A DNA stretch of 64,000 nt. Source: Anaeramoeba flamelloides (lineage: Eukaryota; Metamonada; Anaeramoebidae). Within the stretch, counting starts at the first letter, position 1. The number at the start of each line of letters is the position of its first letter. This document shows, piece after piece, positions 10,801 to 21,462 of the stretch. Where the stretch lies: positions 7,874,001 to 7,938,000 of the forward strand of contig JANTQA010000026.1 of the NCBI GenBank assembly GCA_027625915.1, given 5' to 3'. The position numbers and the translations under genes are program-made. The notes under the pieces were generated by a model, which saw only the letters and a program-made list of their open reading frames with translations, had not been told where the DNA came from and made no database searches.

Positions 10801-11817
10801 TATTTTGATCATTGTGGCATCTAAAATCCCAATATCAAAATCACGTGTTTCGCCTTGCCACCAACCTGATTCGTTTGTACCTGTTATATAAATAATTTGC
10901 CCTTTTTTAAAAGACAATTCGCCTTGCTTTTTTGCAGTATAATCACACAATGCAATAGTCTTCATATCATCTTCATGGTCTTCGTCTGGATCATATGGAT
11001 ATTCTTCTTCTTCCTGTTGTTGGTTGTTTTGGAAAGACGTTACATTCGTACTTGTGTTTACGTCTTGTCTTTTTGAGAGATCTCTTCTTTCAGGGATGTA
11101 CCCCATTGAGACTTCTTCAGCAAATTCAATAATTGGCTTTTTTTCTTCAAAGGGATTATCCATAATGTTTCCATCGTCATCAACAAATTCAAGGTAGGAA
11201 ACAGGAACATCTCCAAAGAATTTTTGGGAATTTTCGGCTTGGACTTTCCCTTCCCCAGAGTTTCCATAAACATAGATAATTTCGCCTTCATTGAAAAAGA
11301 TGTCATTTTCCTTCTCACCAAAATAGTCATACAATGCTCGTGCCCTTTGATCTCCTTCATGATCATAATCTTCATCATTTAATAATTCTTCTTCAAGTTG
11401 TTCAACTACCTCCACTCTTTCCTTTTTTTGTTTGCTAACCTTCATATTTTCTTCAACACTCTTAATTTCAGTGAAATTGTTGTTGTTGTTGTTGTTGTTA
11501 TTCGTGATATTGATCGGAACAACATTGTCTTTTGTAAAATTGATTCCAGAAATGTCAGAAAGATAGTCCAGATTTGTGGTACTTTCTTCCTCTTCATCCA
11601 ATTTGACCATAGACACATGAAAAATTCCAAAGTCATTGATGGTCTCTCCTTGCCACCACCCGCTTTCGTTTTTTCCCGTTATAAAAATCAATTCTCCTTC
11701 ATCAAAGGACAATTCTGTGTTTTTCTGTTTGGTGTATGGCTGTAGTCCATAGCATTTTGGATCACCTTCGTGATCCTCCAAAAAAATGGTGTACTCGTCT
11801 TCTTCATATTCACTCAT
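7876..11817 (-). CDS. Triple-SH3 protein with Asn/Tyr-rich, proline-rich and RGG-like regions
   Basis: The protein has 1313 residues. Three SH3-like domains lie at about 20-73, 158-213 and 286-340; each is preceded by an acidic DHEGD or DHEDD box, and domains 1 and 3 are followed by LSDISGI. Domains 1 and 3 carry GWWQGE, the usual Trp pair. Domain 2 has the classic ALYDY but lacks the Trp pair (GEGKVQAEN instead), so its ligand groove may be altered. Residues 365-535 are NEYN-type low complexity. Two proline motifs, PPKLPRRR (541-548) and PPPLPKR (563-569), look like SH3 ligands and could bind the protein's own domains. Residues 605-1000 hold tandem repeats with RGGWG, and the C-terminal third has (RG)n runs typical of RNA- or poly-anion-binding segments. 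The family is not recognised; an adaptor or scaffold role is inference. The ATG at 11815-11817 starts MSEYEEDEY; an A-run in the sense strand precedes it. Confidence 0.8.
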   Translation of the reverse strand: MSEYEEDEYTIFLEDHEGDPKCYGLQPYTKQKNTELSFDEGELIFITGKNESGWWQGETINDFGIFHVSMVKLDEEEESTTNLDYLSDISGINFTKDNVVPINITNNNNNNNNNFTEIKSVEENMKVSKQKKERVEVVEQLEEELLNDEDYDHEGDQRARALYDYFGEKENDIFFNEGEIIYVYGNSGEGKVQAENSQKFFGDVPVSYLEFVDDDGNIMDNPFEEKKPIIEFAEEVSMGYIPERRDLSKRQDVNTSTNVTSFQNNQQQEEEEYPYDPDEDHEDDMKTIALCDYTAKKQGELSFKKGQIIYITGTNESGWWQGETRDFDIGILDATMIKIIDKENEKENSLSDISGIEKTFGLSDKQNEYNESKYNEYNENGYNENVLYENNEYNDQNEYNQNNEYNENNEQNEYKEYSANKNEHEEIQFNDQNEYNGLNEYNQNNGYNEYHEQNEYNQNNVINEQNENNNVNVKENEYNDENEYNQNNEYNEYHEQNEYNQNNVYNDDHEQKENNENNNEQEENENEKEKEKENLFSISIPPKLPRRRHTIMNTKRTSFDKSPPPLPKRINTPVTPSKKTIKLTTVNNNTKNFENKNNFTSKTTSKIPNRGGWGQRHTVRNPITTTPMENINNKPKNQNENNSSETKTGPWGNTLRKTNYPPKTNNPQKKNNSPNIPKHGIGKIQKKNNQQNKESTQTISSRGRGNRNVNKWGTKTQNTTTTFPKVTPKTTNRGGWGGKNTINKQTTTTTTTNDKNENENNSSETTTNPWRNTLRKTNYTPQINNPQKKNNSPNIPKHGIGKTQNQNNQQNKESTQTTSSRGRGNRNVNKWGTKTQNTTTTFPKVTPKTTNRGGWGGKNTINKQTTTATTNKTTTTATTTNDKNENENNSSETTTNPWRNTLRKTNYTPQKTNNPPKNNNSPTMPKYGTGIGKTQNQNNQQNKESTQTTSSRGRGNRNVNKWGTKTQNTTTTFPKVTSKTTNRGGWGNRNNFNQKSTNNVLKPQVKINKINNKSSPNLMQQETNQNFIKNEKNNNRGRGVTKGRGITIGRGFNRGGVARGRGRERGRGRVRGRGRGRGRGKGWGNNPVKGFPKPTNNLNRTKPNTIQKNQKTGWIKRITPPNNQNKQSQNELNKNKEEKFESVSNISPKFQNSNTTKTTKPRLQRGNSFNQGTKNYETQNQKTTPTIPKRGGTRSQRNNSFTQTNRSFLNKNEQPQNNKVTGGWKKPQSRPTWGRGRGSGRGSGRGSGRGRGRGRGRGSGSGSLTGTNFNQERGRGRGRGRGSFPKSVNNFKEPYSKNVTPSNYPKQKQGFYN
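8857..9980 (-). repeat. In-frame tandem repeat (~357-394 bp units) in the SH3 gene
   Basis: The marker CCCCATCCTCCTCGGTTGGT, antisense of the RGGWG motif, occurs at 8857, 9251 and 9608, with a diverged form at 9977, giving spacings of 394, 357 and 369 bp. Units are nearly identical over long blocks, for example the parts encoding NPWRNTLRKTNYTP and SSRGRGNRNVNKWGTKTQ. This suggests recent amplification or ongoing homogenisation. All spacing changes keep the frame. Confidence 0.85.
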
Positions 11818-11834
11818 TAGTTATACTTTGATCC

Positions 11835-11866
<32 letters not shown>

Positions 11867-12301
11867 TTGTTGTTGTTTTTTCTTTTTGTTTTTTTATGTA
11901 TAAAAAGCCTATCAACACAAAGAATCTTTTCAATTTTGAGGTGGATAAGAAAACTCGAAAGAAATTCTGAAGGAAGAGATAAACCCAAAAAAAAAGATAA
12001 AAAAAAGAAAAAATTTATTTTTAAAAACAAATCAACAAAAGAGAGAAAAATGAGAAGTTTTTATTTCAGTTTATTTGTGTTTATTAGAAAATTCTTTTCT
12101 CAACTTGTTCATCCTTTAAATTTTTTTATTGTTAAATGTAAAATTTCTATTTCTTCATCAAAAATAATTTGATTGCTGAACCGGAGTATCTCCCCATTCA
12201 ATTAGTACTTGTTTTGTTTTGGATCTAGTTCCTTTTTTTTAATTTAAAATTTTTTTAAAAATTTTGTCATTTTGTCATTTAAAAAGAGTGAGAATACATT
12301 T

Positions 12302-13310
12302 GTTTCAATAACCCGTGTTGACTTCAATAAATATTTTTTTTCGGACTTTTACTGTTGTTTTTGTAATTTTGTGTTTTTAACTGTTGTTCTGAAAATTTTA
12401 GGAATTGTTCTTGGTTTTTAATTGTTGTTGAAAATTCATGTGAGTAAAGTTATCTTTATTTTTAACAGCAAAGTACAGATTGACCATAATATTGTCATTC
12501 TCTAAGTGTAAAAAGAAATTGTTTTTCAACATTTTTTGAAATATTTTTCTTTTAAAAAAATTGAAAGATCTTGATATTATAAATGAAAACTGATATTTTT
12601 TATGAGATTTAATTTGTTCTCATTCTGAAAATTGTTTAAAAAGAATTGATTTTTTAATAATTTGGAAATTGGACATGTTCTTGTCAAATTTTAATCAGAA
12701 AAAATATCTCTAAATTTACTTTTGATTCATTATGAAATATTTCTTCACTGAGGATTCTTCTCTCATCCAATGGTGCCAAAAAAAAGAACAAAATAAAAAA
12801 AATCATCCAATTCTATGATAAGATTTGAAGACAATTGATTAAAGGAAAAAACGACAAATGTAATGAATTTTTTTTTCATTTCGTTTTCAAAAAACTTTGG
12901 AAAATTAATATCTCATTTTTTGCTCATATGGAGATATCAGTAAAATGGGTTTTTCAGAAACTCTTTTTAGGGTTTTTTGATTTGTATTTATTCAAAACGA
13001 AAGATTTGGTTATTGTGAATTTTGGTGTTGTTTTGATTAATTTGGTTGAATTAGATCTCATTCATGAGGGTATTGGTCTTGAAGGTTGTACAAAAACACT
13101 TTGATTATATGATCAATTGTAAATATTGTTTAATTTGAAAGTATAGTTTAAACTGAACTGTATTTTTTCCAAAACAACAAATTAATAACATAAAACCACA
13201 GTTAAAGAAAAAAATATAACATGTTAAAAAAAAAACAACAGTTATTTACAAAAACAACACAAATAATTTTGAAAAACACAAACAAAATCGTCAACACGGG
13301 TAATTGAAAC
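12302..13310. mobile_element. Family M inverted-repeat element (copy A)
   Basis: The left end GTTTCAATAACCCGTGTTGA is matched by the right end GTCAACACGGGTAATTGAAA in reverse complement. Just inside both ends are T-rich (left) or A-rich (right) runs built from TTGTTGTTTTTAATTGTTGT-like steps. It is about 1.0 kb long with no transposase-like frame. The ends and general size match the copies at 14722 and 16622. Confidence 0.7.
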
Positions 13311-14721
13311 AACTGTAGAATTTAAATTTGAGACCAGAGAATATTTAAAGACACTTTGACTGAAACTGGTTGAGGTAGAACGATATAACCAAATTTGAAA
13401 GAAATAGAATCATTTTTTAATCAAACCCACAAAACCAAATTTTGATTTATCAAAACGAGCTTTTTATTATTTTGAGTGACTGGTATTTCGATATAAAATA
13501 TTGCTGAGTCAACTAATTTTTGAAACAAAGTGTTTGAGGTTAACGTTTTTTTTCTGATAAGAGAAGAATTTTAGGATTTTGATCCAAAATACAATTGAGA
13601 TTTTGAGGTTTTTTTTTGTTTAATTTTGACTCGATAAATTAAGTTGTTTAAATTTAAGGGTATAGTGACTTTAAAAAATTTTCATCCTAATTCATGGTAG
13701 ACTTGATTTATAAAAATGATGTTTTGTGACTGAACTTATTTTGTCAAAAATGTTGAAAAGAATTTGTTGTTCGAAAACAAAATTCTATTTCCTTAAAAAG
13801 TCAAAAAAAGAACTCACAATCTAAAATCTTATTTTGTTTTTTAATTCTTTAACGTATTTAACAAAAACTGTTATATTTAACCTAAATATCTTAAAACCTT
13901 TTTATCCAATATTATTGAAAGTGGTAAGGTAGAATTGGTTGTAATATTCTCACATTCCGATCAAAACAGCATTTGTTTTAATTTTTTTTATGGAAAATTC
14001 AAAAACAAATTTTAATAAATGTAAACTTTAAAGACCTTATGAAGAAAAATGGAATGAAAAAGGAAAATAATCAAGATTTTCGATCCTAAAAAATGATGAT
14101 TATTATCAAACACTCTCAATAAACAACTCTAACTTCTAAAGATCGGATTGCTGATGGGTAGTGAATATTGGGTCACTTGAATTGTTATATTTTTTTCCAA
14201 AATAATAGCAATTCCTTACAAAAAATTGTTTAGTGTGTTAAATAATTCTCGTTGGGGTTTTAATTTGTGTTTTGGAAAATTTTTTGTCTGTTGTCAAAAT
14301 AAAGAGTACTGAAAATTTTGATCTGTGTTTCAAAATAACAAACATGTTTTTTTTGTTGTAGAAGACCAATACATTAATAATCAAAGAAAACCAACAACAA
14401 ACCCTGATCAAATATATTAGTGGTTTCTCAAAGTTCTATTATTTAAAAAGAAATTCATAAAAATGTATGATCAAATTGGAAATTTTATTTGGAAAAATAG
14501 AGTAAATTTTTATAATGAAAAAAACAAAAAAAATTTCAAAAAAAAATGAGAATATTATAAATAAATGTGAACTATTTGTATGAATAATCAAATTTTTACG
14601 AAAGAAAACCAATGAATTTACTTTCAAAATTGATTTGAACTTAAGTATAATATATGGTAGTAAATTGGATGTTGCCTTGAAACAAGAAGAAAAAAAAAAC
14701 ACATAGTATATTTTGAAAAAA

Positions 14722-15774
14722 GATTATAACCCTTGTTCATACGTTATTTTCAACAATGAATTGCTTTTGTAAATAATTGTTTTGTTTTTTTTTTTTGAAA
14801 AAAAGAGTTTTATTATGTTTTTAATTACAATTTTTAGCTTTTTTTCTTTTATTCCTTAAAAATACCGTTCTGTGAAAAGGTTTTTTCAAAATAAAAAGGT
14901 ATTTACAATATGTGAATTTTACCAAACTTTGTTCCCCGATCTTCCAACTTTATTCATCGCATTTAATAACTAATATCAATCAAATTTAAACAAACTTTTC
15001 ACCAAAATTCACAACCACCAAATCTTTCAGTTTGATCGAAATAAAAAAAAAAAAAAAAAAAGTATTTTTTGAAAAACTGTTTTGAATCTATCTAAATGAG
15101 CAAAAATAATTTCTCAAAATTTCAAGTTTTTTTGAAACAGATATGATTTAAAAAATTCAAATTATTGTCTTTTTTTACTTTTACACATTAGTCTTAAAAC
15201 ACCCCCTTGTTATTTGTGAACATTGTTTATTTATTTAGTTCCTTTTTGTTACTACACCGGATTGCAAAATAAAAAGATTAAAAAATTAATTCAACTTTTC
15301 CAAAAAAATATTATTCTCAATAATTACAATAAATAATCAAAGACCTCAATTCTAAAAGGGAAAATAATTTAATCAGCTGAAATTTTATATAATTAAAATT
15401 CTACAAGAGTATTGGTCAAACGGTTTAAAAATAAATTCCAACTAATAAATCGGGCAAATAAGATCTCTCAAAATATCAATTCTTATTGGCTATAAAAAGA
15501 TCTTTGTATTTTTTATTCAATTCAAAAAAAATTATTTTCGAGTATCTGTGAAAAAAAAATTCTTTATATCTTGGATGAATGTAAAGTATTATTAGCAAAC
15601 CATGTTTCTTTTTTAAAAATAAACACACTCTTGATTCCTTTTCAGTTCAATAACTAAAAACTCTAAAAACTTATTTAAAAATTTTCGAAGCAACAATTAA
15701 AAACGAAAAAAATCCAAAACAGTAATAAAAATTAGAAAAAAAATAAATGTTGAATTCAACAGGGATTATTGAAC
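14722..15774 (-). mobile_element. Family M inverted-repeat element (copy C, inverted to B)
   Basis: The right end TTCAACAGGGATTATTGAAC is the family terminus in reverse; the left end near 14722 (TTATAACCCTTGTTCATAC) is a diverged terminus. The body, for example TTGTTCCCCGATCTTCCAAC at about 14930 and TTGGATGAATGTAAAGTATT near 15580, is the reverse complement of blocks in copy B at about 17395 and 16810. Copies C and B therefore form a roughly 2.9-kb inverted arrangement. Confidence 0.65.
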
Positions 15775-16026
15775 AAATTGTAAATTTGTCTTTGTTTTTC
15801 TTTTGGTTTTTTTCTTTATTCTAATTGTTATTTTAATCAAAAAAAAAGTCGAATTTCTTCTTATCATTTTTAGAAAGAAAATAACTTTTGAAGTATGGAG
15901 TGAATTCAATTTACGAATAGTCCCTTAAAAACATCTTTTTTTTTTTTTTTTTTGTTATAAATTCAAATAATTTAAAAATTTTTGGTAACTTTTCAATTTT
16001 GTCATTTATTTTATAATAGTGAAATA

Positions 16027-16497
16027 AATACCGGACATGAAAATATTACCTGAAAAGATTTTGAAATGTGAATAGTAGAAAATAGATATAAAATTACAAA
16101 TATTTTTAAAATCAGATCCGTATTTTTTTAAGAAACTAACTTTTTAAAATTATAACCCACTTATTAGAATAGTCATTAATGGAATTATGGTTGTTCAAAA
16201 CACATTCAATGAATCAAAAAACACGAATAAAAAATCATCATTTCTCAAACTCCAAATAAACCTCAATAAAACTCGATTGTTTTTCAAAACCATAGATCTA
16301 CTTTGGTTATCAAACAATTACTTCAGTACTCTATGGACACCCGGCTTAATAAACTTTAGGTAGGTTTATTACTAATCACATAGAAAATTTGGCTATTAAC
16401 AAAAAGGATTTGATTTAGAATATTTGCAATTACACAATAATTTTCCGAATATTCACATTTCAAAAATCTTCTCTGGTATTATTTTCATGTCCGGTAT
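16027..16497. mobile_element. Family P inverted-repeat element (copy 1)
   Basis: The ends ATACCGGACATGAAAATATT and AATATTTTCATGTCCGGTAT-like (reading TTATTTTCATGTCCGGTAT at 16479-16497) are inverted repeats. The similarity runs inward for about 45 bp, through GATTTTGAAATGTGAATA on the left and TATTCACATTTCAAAAATC on the right. It has no coding frame. It lies between family M copies C and B. Confidence 0.75.
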
Positions 16498-16621
16498 TTT
16501 TTTCATGACTACACCCATTTTTAAATAATAAATTTGATTCATTCAAATCTTAAGAAACTAAGCCAAGTCAGTTAGGCGTCAGTTTGTTGTTTGTCAATCG
16601 ACTTTTTTAAAAGTAAAGTAG

Positions 16622-17615
16622 GTTAAATAATCGGTGTTGACTTTAATAAATATTTTTTTTCAACTTTTTATTGTTGTTTTGGAATTTTTTTAGTTTTTAA
16701 TTGTTATTTTGAAAATTGTTCAATTGTGTTTTTGTTTTTAATTAATGAGATTAAAAATTTTCAAGAATGTGTTAATTTTTCAAAAAGAAGCATAGTTTGA
16801 TAATAATACTTTACATTCATCCAAGATCTAATCAAAATTTTTTTTTTAAGATCCATCAAAATAATTTTTTTTGAATTGAATAAAAAACCCAAAGATCTTC
16901 ATTAGCCAATGAGAATTGATATTTTGGGGGATATAATTCACTCTCATTATTAAGAAAAAAAAATTTTTGATGTTTAGCCAATGCTCATGTTGAATTTTTG
17001 AGGTATAAAATTTCAGCTGATTAACTTATTTTACAATTCTGGAATATTGTTACATCTAGGATTCTTGATTTGCCCAATAAACTCAAAAAAGAACGTCGTA
17101 AATAAATAAAAGTTCACCGATTACAAGAGATGATTATAAGGCTATTGGATAAAGGTAAAAATTGAAAATAAAGTGAAATTTTTGGATTATTTCTTTTTTC
17201 AAAAAACTTGAAAATTTTTGAAATCATTTTTGTCCATTTAGATAGATATAAAACAGTTTTTCAGAAAAATCTTTGTTTTTTTTTATTTCGATCTATCTGA
17301 ATGATTTTATGATTTTAGATTTTGATAACAAATTTCTTTAAATTTAATGGATATTAGTTATTAAATGGGATGAATAAATTTGGAAGATCGGGGAACAATC
17401 GTTTGGAAAAAAGTACTATTTTAAATACTTTTTAATTTTGAAAAGACAGTTTTACTTAAGTGTATATTTATGGAACAATAGAATAAATTTCAAAAACAAA
17501 AATTAAAAACAAAAAAACACTAATTGTAAAAAAAAAAAAAACAACAATTATTTAAAAAAACAATACAAATAATTTACAAAAACACAAATTAAAAACCCAA
17601 TACGGATTATTTAAC
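16622..17615 (+). mobile_element. Family M inverted-repeat element (copy B)
   Basis: The left end GTTAAATAATCGGTGTTGAC and right end CAATACGGATTATTTAAC (17598-17615) are imperfect inverted repeats. The similarity may extend a few bases outward to TACTGTAG. The interior lacks a coding frame. Its body matches copy C in inverse orientation. Confidence 0.7.
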
Positions 17616-17783
17616 ATACTGTAGAGTTTGGAGATTTAGAAAAATAGAAAATGAATCAAAAAGTTATTATAATTAATCTGTAATGTTAGTCTATTTTAAA
17701 TCCGAAGTTTAGTTGTTGATTGTAATAGGGATACTGAAAAAATTTAAACCGTCTTTTTATTGTTTTTATTAGAATTGTAAAAA

Positions 17784-18262
17784 ATACCTGACATAAAAGT
17801 GCTCATAGGAGAGACTTTTAAGTGTTACTATTTGGAAATTCTAATGTAATTGCAAAAATTCAAAATCAGATCCGTTATTTTAACGAAAAAAATTAGGTAT
17901 GAACCAAAGCAATAAACTTACCCAATAAATTTTATTAAAGTGGGGTGTTAATAGAACACACATTTAAAATATATTTTAAAACCTCACTTTAGATCTGCCT
18001 ATTTTGAAAAAACAATTGAATTTGAGAGAGGTTTGCAAGGAATTTGGAAAATGATATTTTTTTTCTTGTTTATTGATAGGCTGAATGGTACCGTGAACAA
18101 TTTCAATTTAATTAATCGTCATTCTAATTAGTGTATAGGTTATAATTTTAAGAGTTTAATTATCAAATATGAAAATATTATCTATTTTTTCACAACTATC
18201 TTCACCTATTTCGAAATATTCACTATCAAAAATTGTAATGTATTTTTTTCATTTCAGGTTTT
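17784..18262. mobile_element. Family P inverted-repeat element (copy 2, diverged)
   Basis: The left end is ATACCTGACATAAAAGTGCT. The right end near 18262 in reverse complement reads CTGAAATGAAAAAAATACAT, which matches the left terminus of the family member at 47435. Internal AAAATCAGATCCGT at about 17866 is shared with copy 1 (about 16110). It has no coding frame. Confidence 0.55.
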
Positions 18263-19088
18263 CTTTTAAATGCTTATTTTTTTTTTAAATAATTATTTTA
18301 TGATAATTCTTCCAGAACTATTCTTTTTTGAAAGCCAATCAATCAATTTTTCTCAAATATCACCCAAATCACTTGAAAGGGTGTCCCATTCATGAGTAAT
18401 TCTAATTATAAATTTTATAAAAAATATTGTTACCTGTGAAAAAGTCGAATTTACGATTTGTTTTCTAATTTCAAAAATGAATCAACTTCAAAAAACAATC
18501 ATTTGTAACTTAAAATTAAGTTTCGAAAAAGATTCTGATCTGAGTTGTTGAGTTCTGACTTTATTGTTTTCTAGTAAAATTTAATTTTTTAGAATGTTTA
18601 TTGACCCCCTTTTGAACACTGCAACTCCAAACAAAATTACTTCAAACCCGAGAATTTGTTTGGAAAAATCTTGCAATCACCTAAGGAAATGTCAAACGAG
18701 TCAGAAATAATTGGACAAAATGGATAATAATTCTGAATATCTTGTAAAAAAGCATACATTATATTAAAGAATTCTAATGTTTCAAGGTGCTTGGAACAAG
18801 AACATATTTATGTTTTTGAACATAATAAAAAATATGTTTTGTAGTACAATTCGGGTACTTTTGGAAAAGAAATAATAAAAAGTAACAGGAATAAAAACAG
18901 TTTAAAACCCAAAAAAAGTGCAATAGCTTCTGAAACGGGCACTGAAAAAAGTGAACTTGTTGTGTCAAGTAGGAAAGAAAAGAAACAAGAACACAATAAA
19001 AGGAGAAAATTTTGATAAAAAACATCATTTTTTGACCAATTTCTCCAAATTTACATTTTACAATAACCAAACCCTTATTTCGTTACTA

Positions 19089-20462
19089 ATGAACAAAGAA
19101 CAACTAAACGGAAGATTTCAACAATGCCCAAAGTGCAACGAGTTTGTTTCTGTTCGATCGATTGGCTTAGGCTTTACAAAATGCAAATGCGGCCAAATCT
19201 TTTGTCTCTTTTGCTGTGACGCTTTTCCAAATGAGCTTGATGCCTACTCACATTACAATTCATGCCACCATGGGATTGACACCCAGATCGAAACACAAAA
19301 CCTAAATACCTTAGTTGAGAGTAGTCAAAATAAAATGATAACCGTCTTTGTCAAAACACTTACTGGAAAAACCATCACTGTCAATCTGATGAACACAATG
19401 GAGTGCGAAGAAATGAAGCTTGCAATCCAGGACAAAGAAGGGATCCCACCAGATCAACAGAGACTTATCTTTGCAGGTAGGCAATTGGACAACGAGAGGA
19501 GACTCAATGACTATAACGTGATGAACAATTCAACTGTTCATTTAGTCCTCCGTCTGAGGGGAGGACCAAGCAACCTTAAATTTAGCACCTTAACAGGTAC
19601 AACCACTGGAATCCCTTATGAATCCACCGCGACGATCTCTAGTGTTCGTGAAGTTGTTGCCAAATCGTTTAGCATCCCAGTTGACCAACAAGTCTTCGTC
19701 ATTAATGGTAACGTTCTCGAGATGTCAAACAAATGGAACAGTATTACAGAAAAGTATTCCTGTGTGTATGTATTAAAAAAGTCAGAATACGAATCAGCAA
19801 ACGGAGATGCAATCTTTTCCAATGACTTTCTTAATCTTTATCAAAGAAAGGAGCTCACTGATCTTGAAATTAAAGGAATCAAAGTTCATTCGTTCATGAT
19901 CAAAATAAGAACAAAAAGAGACCCCAACGAAGTCAAAAAGATCCTTGAAGAGAAGGGATTAAATGAAGACCAATTAGATCAATTTTTCAAATGGGTGTAT
20001 GCAGAAAGAGGGGCCGGCCTAGAAATTGTTAAACAAATTCTGGGCTATCTTGAGATGGAGGTCCCAACTAAAGGTACTTTAAAAAAAGTCATTTCAGATT
20101 TATGGGAGGACGAAGAGAGTAAAGACTTGACCATATTAGTTCCAGACCCTGAAGATCAAGAAGAATTTGAACCAGTGCCACTCCATAAGATCATTTTACA
20201 AGCCCGATCAGAATTATACCGTGGCATGTTTATTAATGTGACAGAAATTGAGCCAGAATTAAAGGACTTTTCTGGAAAATCAGTAGAATCTTTAGAAATT
20301 TTCTATAAATATTTATATACAAACGATGTCGCCTTGACAGCAGATGAAGACCCAGTGCTTTTAATTGAAGAATTATCAGATGCAAAAGATTATTATCAAC
20401 TTGCGCAAAATTCTAATTTCCCTTTCCTATTAAGAAAAATCCAAAAAGAACTAAATAAATAA
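19089..20462 (+). CDS. Zinc-binding / ubiquitin / BTB fusion protein
   Basis: The protein has 457 residues from the ATG at 19089; the open frame runs further upstream without an ATG. Residues 13-61 form a Cys/His cluster (Cys13, 16, 32, 34, 39, 42, 59 plus His55, 60 and 61) like the RING2/IBR half-domain of RBR ligases. Residues 84-159 are ubiquitin with an intact hydrophobic patch (Leu8, Ile44, His68 and Val70 equivalents) and the LRLRGG end, but the Met1 position is Ile and Lys29, Lys48 and Lys63 are Ala, Arg and Asn. Lys6, 11, 27 and 33 remain. Proline follows GlyGly, which would hinder cleavage by deubiquitinases. Residues 160-232 look like a degenerate second ubiquitin fold. Residues 245-322 and 335-445 look like BTB units, the second with '[19 protein letters not shown]' and '[18 protein letters not shown]'. 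A role in Cul3-type ubiquitylation is an inference. Confidence 0.88.
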   Translation: MNKEQLNGRFQQCPKCNEFVSVRSIGLGFTKCKCGQIFCLFCCDAFPNELDAYSHYNSCHHGIDTQIETQNLNTLVESSQNKMITVFVKTLTGKTITVNLMNTMECEEMKLAIQDKEGIPPDQQRLIFAGRQLDNERRLNDYNVMNNSTVHLVLRLRGGPSNLKFSTLTGTTTGIPYESTATISSVREVVAKSFSIPVDQQVFVINGNVLEMSNKWNSITEKYSCVYVLKKSEYESANGDAIFSNDFLNLYQRKELTDLEIKGIKVHSFMIKIRTKRDPNEVKKILEEKGLNEDQLDQFFKWVYAERGAGLEIVKQILGYLEMEVPTKGTLKKVISDLWEDEESKDLTILVPDPEDQEEFEPVPLHKIILQARSELYRGMFINVTEIEPELKDFSGKSVESLEIFYKYLYTNDVALTADEDPVLLIEELSDAKDYYQLAQNSNFPFLLRKIQKELNK

Positions 20463-20642
20463 TTTTTTACTGGTTTCCTTATGGAATCAGACTTTTGTCC
20501 TTGCTTTTGTTTTGACATTCAACCAATTCAAATAATTTTAAAATATTACTAAAAATTTATCTTTCTTTTAACAGACATTTTATTTTATTTTTAAATTTTT
20601 TTGCTTTCTCTCAAATTTTATTAAATATGTTTTTATATACAG

Positions 20643-20766
20643 CCGTTCCAAGGCTACCATAAAATTTTAAATAAAACACAATTTATTTTTCTATTCTTAT
20701 TTTCTCTATTTTCAAAAAATTCGGAAATAAGAGTTATTATTCAAAAAAAAATTTTTGTCTTGTTTT
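20643..20766 (+). repeat. Truncated arm of palindromic element F1
   Basis: CCGTTCCAAGGCTACCATAA starts a block of about 120 bp that matches the outer arm of the palindrome at 22170-22622, including the TTCTATTCTTATTTTCT and TTCGGAAATAAGAGTTATTA steps. It stops where the family T element begins at 20767, and the rest of the palindrome is not found beyond that element. Confidence 0.75.
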
Positions 20767-21462
20767 ATAAACTTTGTTTCTGTCCAAGAGTCCCAATACT
20801 TTTTTCAAATGTCAATTATTTTATATAATTGACGTTTGAAGAAAAAATAAGAAAAAAGTAGAATAATACACATCAAAGAATTGTTGATATATGTCTGAAA
20901 TAAAATTAATTAATCAATAAATTTTCTTAAAAATTAAAAAACTTAAATAATTCTGGTACCATTGAGAAAAACAAAAATGTTGGTTTTGATCTTCTACTGG
21001 TAGTTGAATAATAAATATGAAACAATTTTCTCTTCATTTTTCATAAATTTCTTTTAGAAATCAAGTCCCCAAATGAAGCGTGTTCGTATTTGTGGCCTCT
21101 ATTTGAAAAAGGAAATGATAATGAAGCCAAAATTGTTTACATTTATTAAACAAATATCAGGATCAAATATTGAATAAAATCCCAATAGAAAAAGAATATA
21201 ATGACTCAAAAATCATTTCAATACTTTCAATAACATTGAAATAACACGTTTTTAACATGTTACTATTGATCTTGCAATAAAAACAAGTTTACAACTTAAT
21301 TAGGTTTTTGAAAAAAATGAAAAAAAAAATAAAAAATGAGAAAAAATGATTTAAATTTTGAAAATTTCCAAAATAAAATTTTTCTTCTAATATCCATGCA
21401 AACCCTTTAAACACATGTCTTTCACTCAATACAACGGGGCCACTTTAACTGAAAAATAAATT
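20767..21462 (+). mobile_element. Family T MITE-like element (copy 2)
   Basis: It starts ATAAACTTTGTTTCTGTCCA and ends near 21462 after CACTTTAACTGAAAAATAAA. It is closely related to the copy at 51925 over its length: CTTCTACTGGTA, AAATCAAGTCCCCAAAT, AACAAATATCAGGATCAAA and TTTGAAAATTTCCAAAATAA are shared in order. It has no coding frame. It abuts a truncated F1 arm, suggesting insertion or co-breakage there. Confidence 0.8.

Larger units (their letters stand above)
11818..19088. other. 7.3-kb intergenic region packed with inverted-repeat elements
   Basis: This region separates two divergently oriented genes (SH3 protein on minus, ubiquitin/BTB protein on plus), so both promoters should lie in it. 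A long T-run (about 11837-11866) sits just outside the SH3 start codon. Three family M elements and two family P elements occupy most of 12.3-18.3 kb. A further family M terminus, GTTAAATAATTCTCGTTGGG, lies at 14237, and 14440-14740 resembles 48120-48330. No convincing coding frame was found. Confidence 0.6.

Noticed and set aside
8504-10808. Several plus-strand frames of 80-150 codons opposite the SH3 gene
   Set aside because: They are complements of its tandem and RG-rich repeats; the sense strand has the clear SH3 domains.
11786-12172. 128-codon plus-strand frame starting with Phe-rich sequence
   Set aside because: It begins in the long T-run of the SH3 gene leader and has no protein-like pattern.
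12835-13104. 89-codon frame inside family M copy A
   Set aside because: There is no domain, and the frame is not kept in copies B and C.
18951-19088. Upstream 46-codon extension of the ubiquitin/BTB frame
   Set aside because: It starts at GTG, has no ATG, and its residues are unlike a domain; the first ATG is at 19089, just before the zinc-binding cluster.
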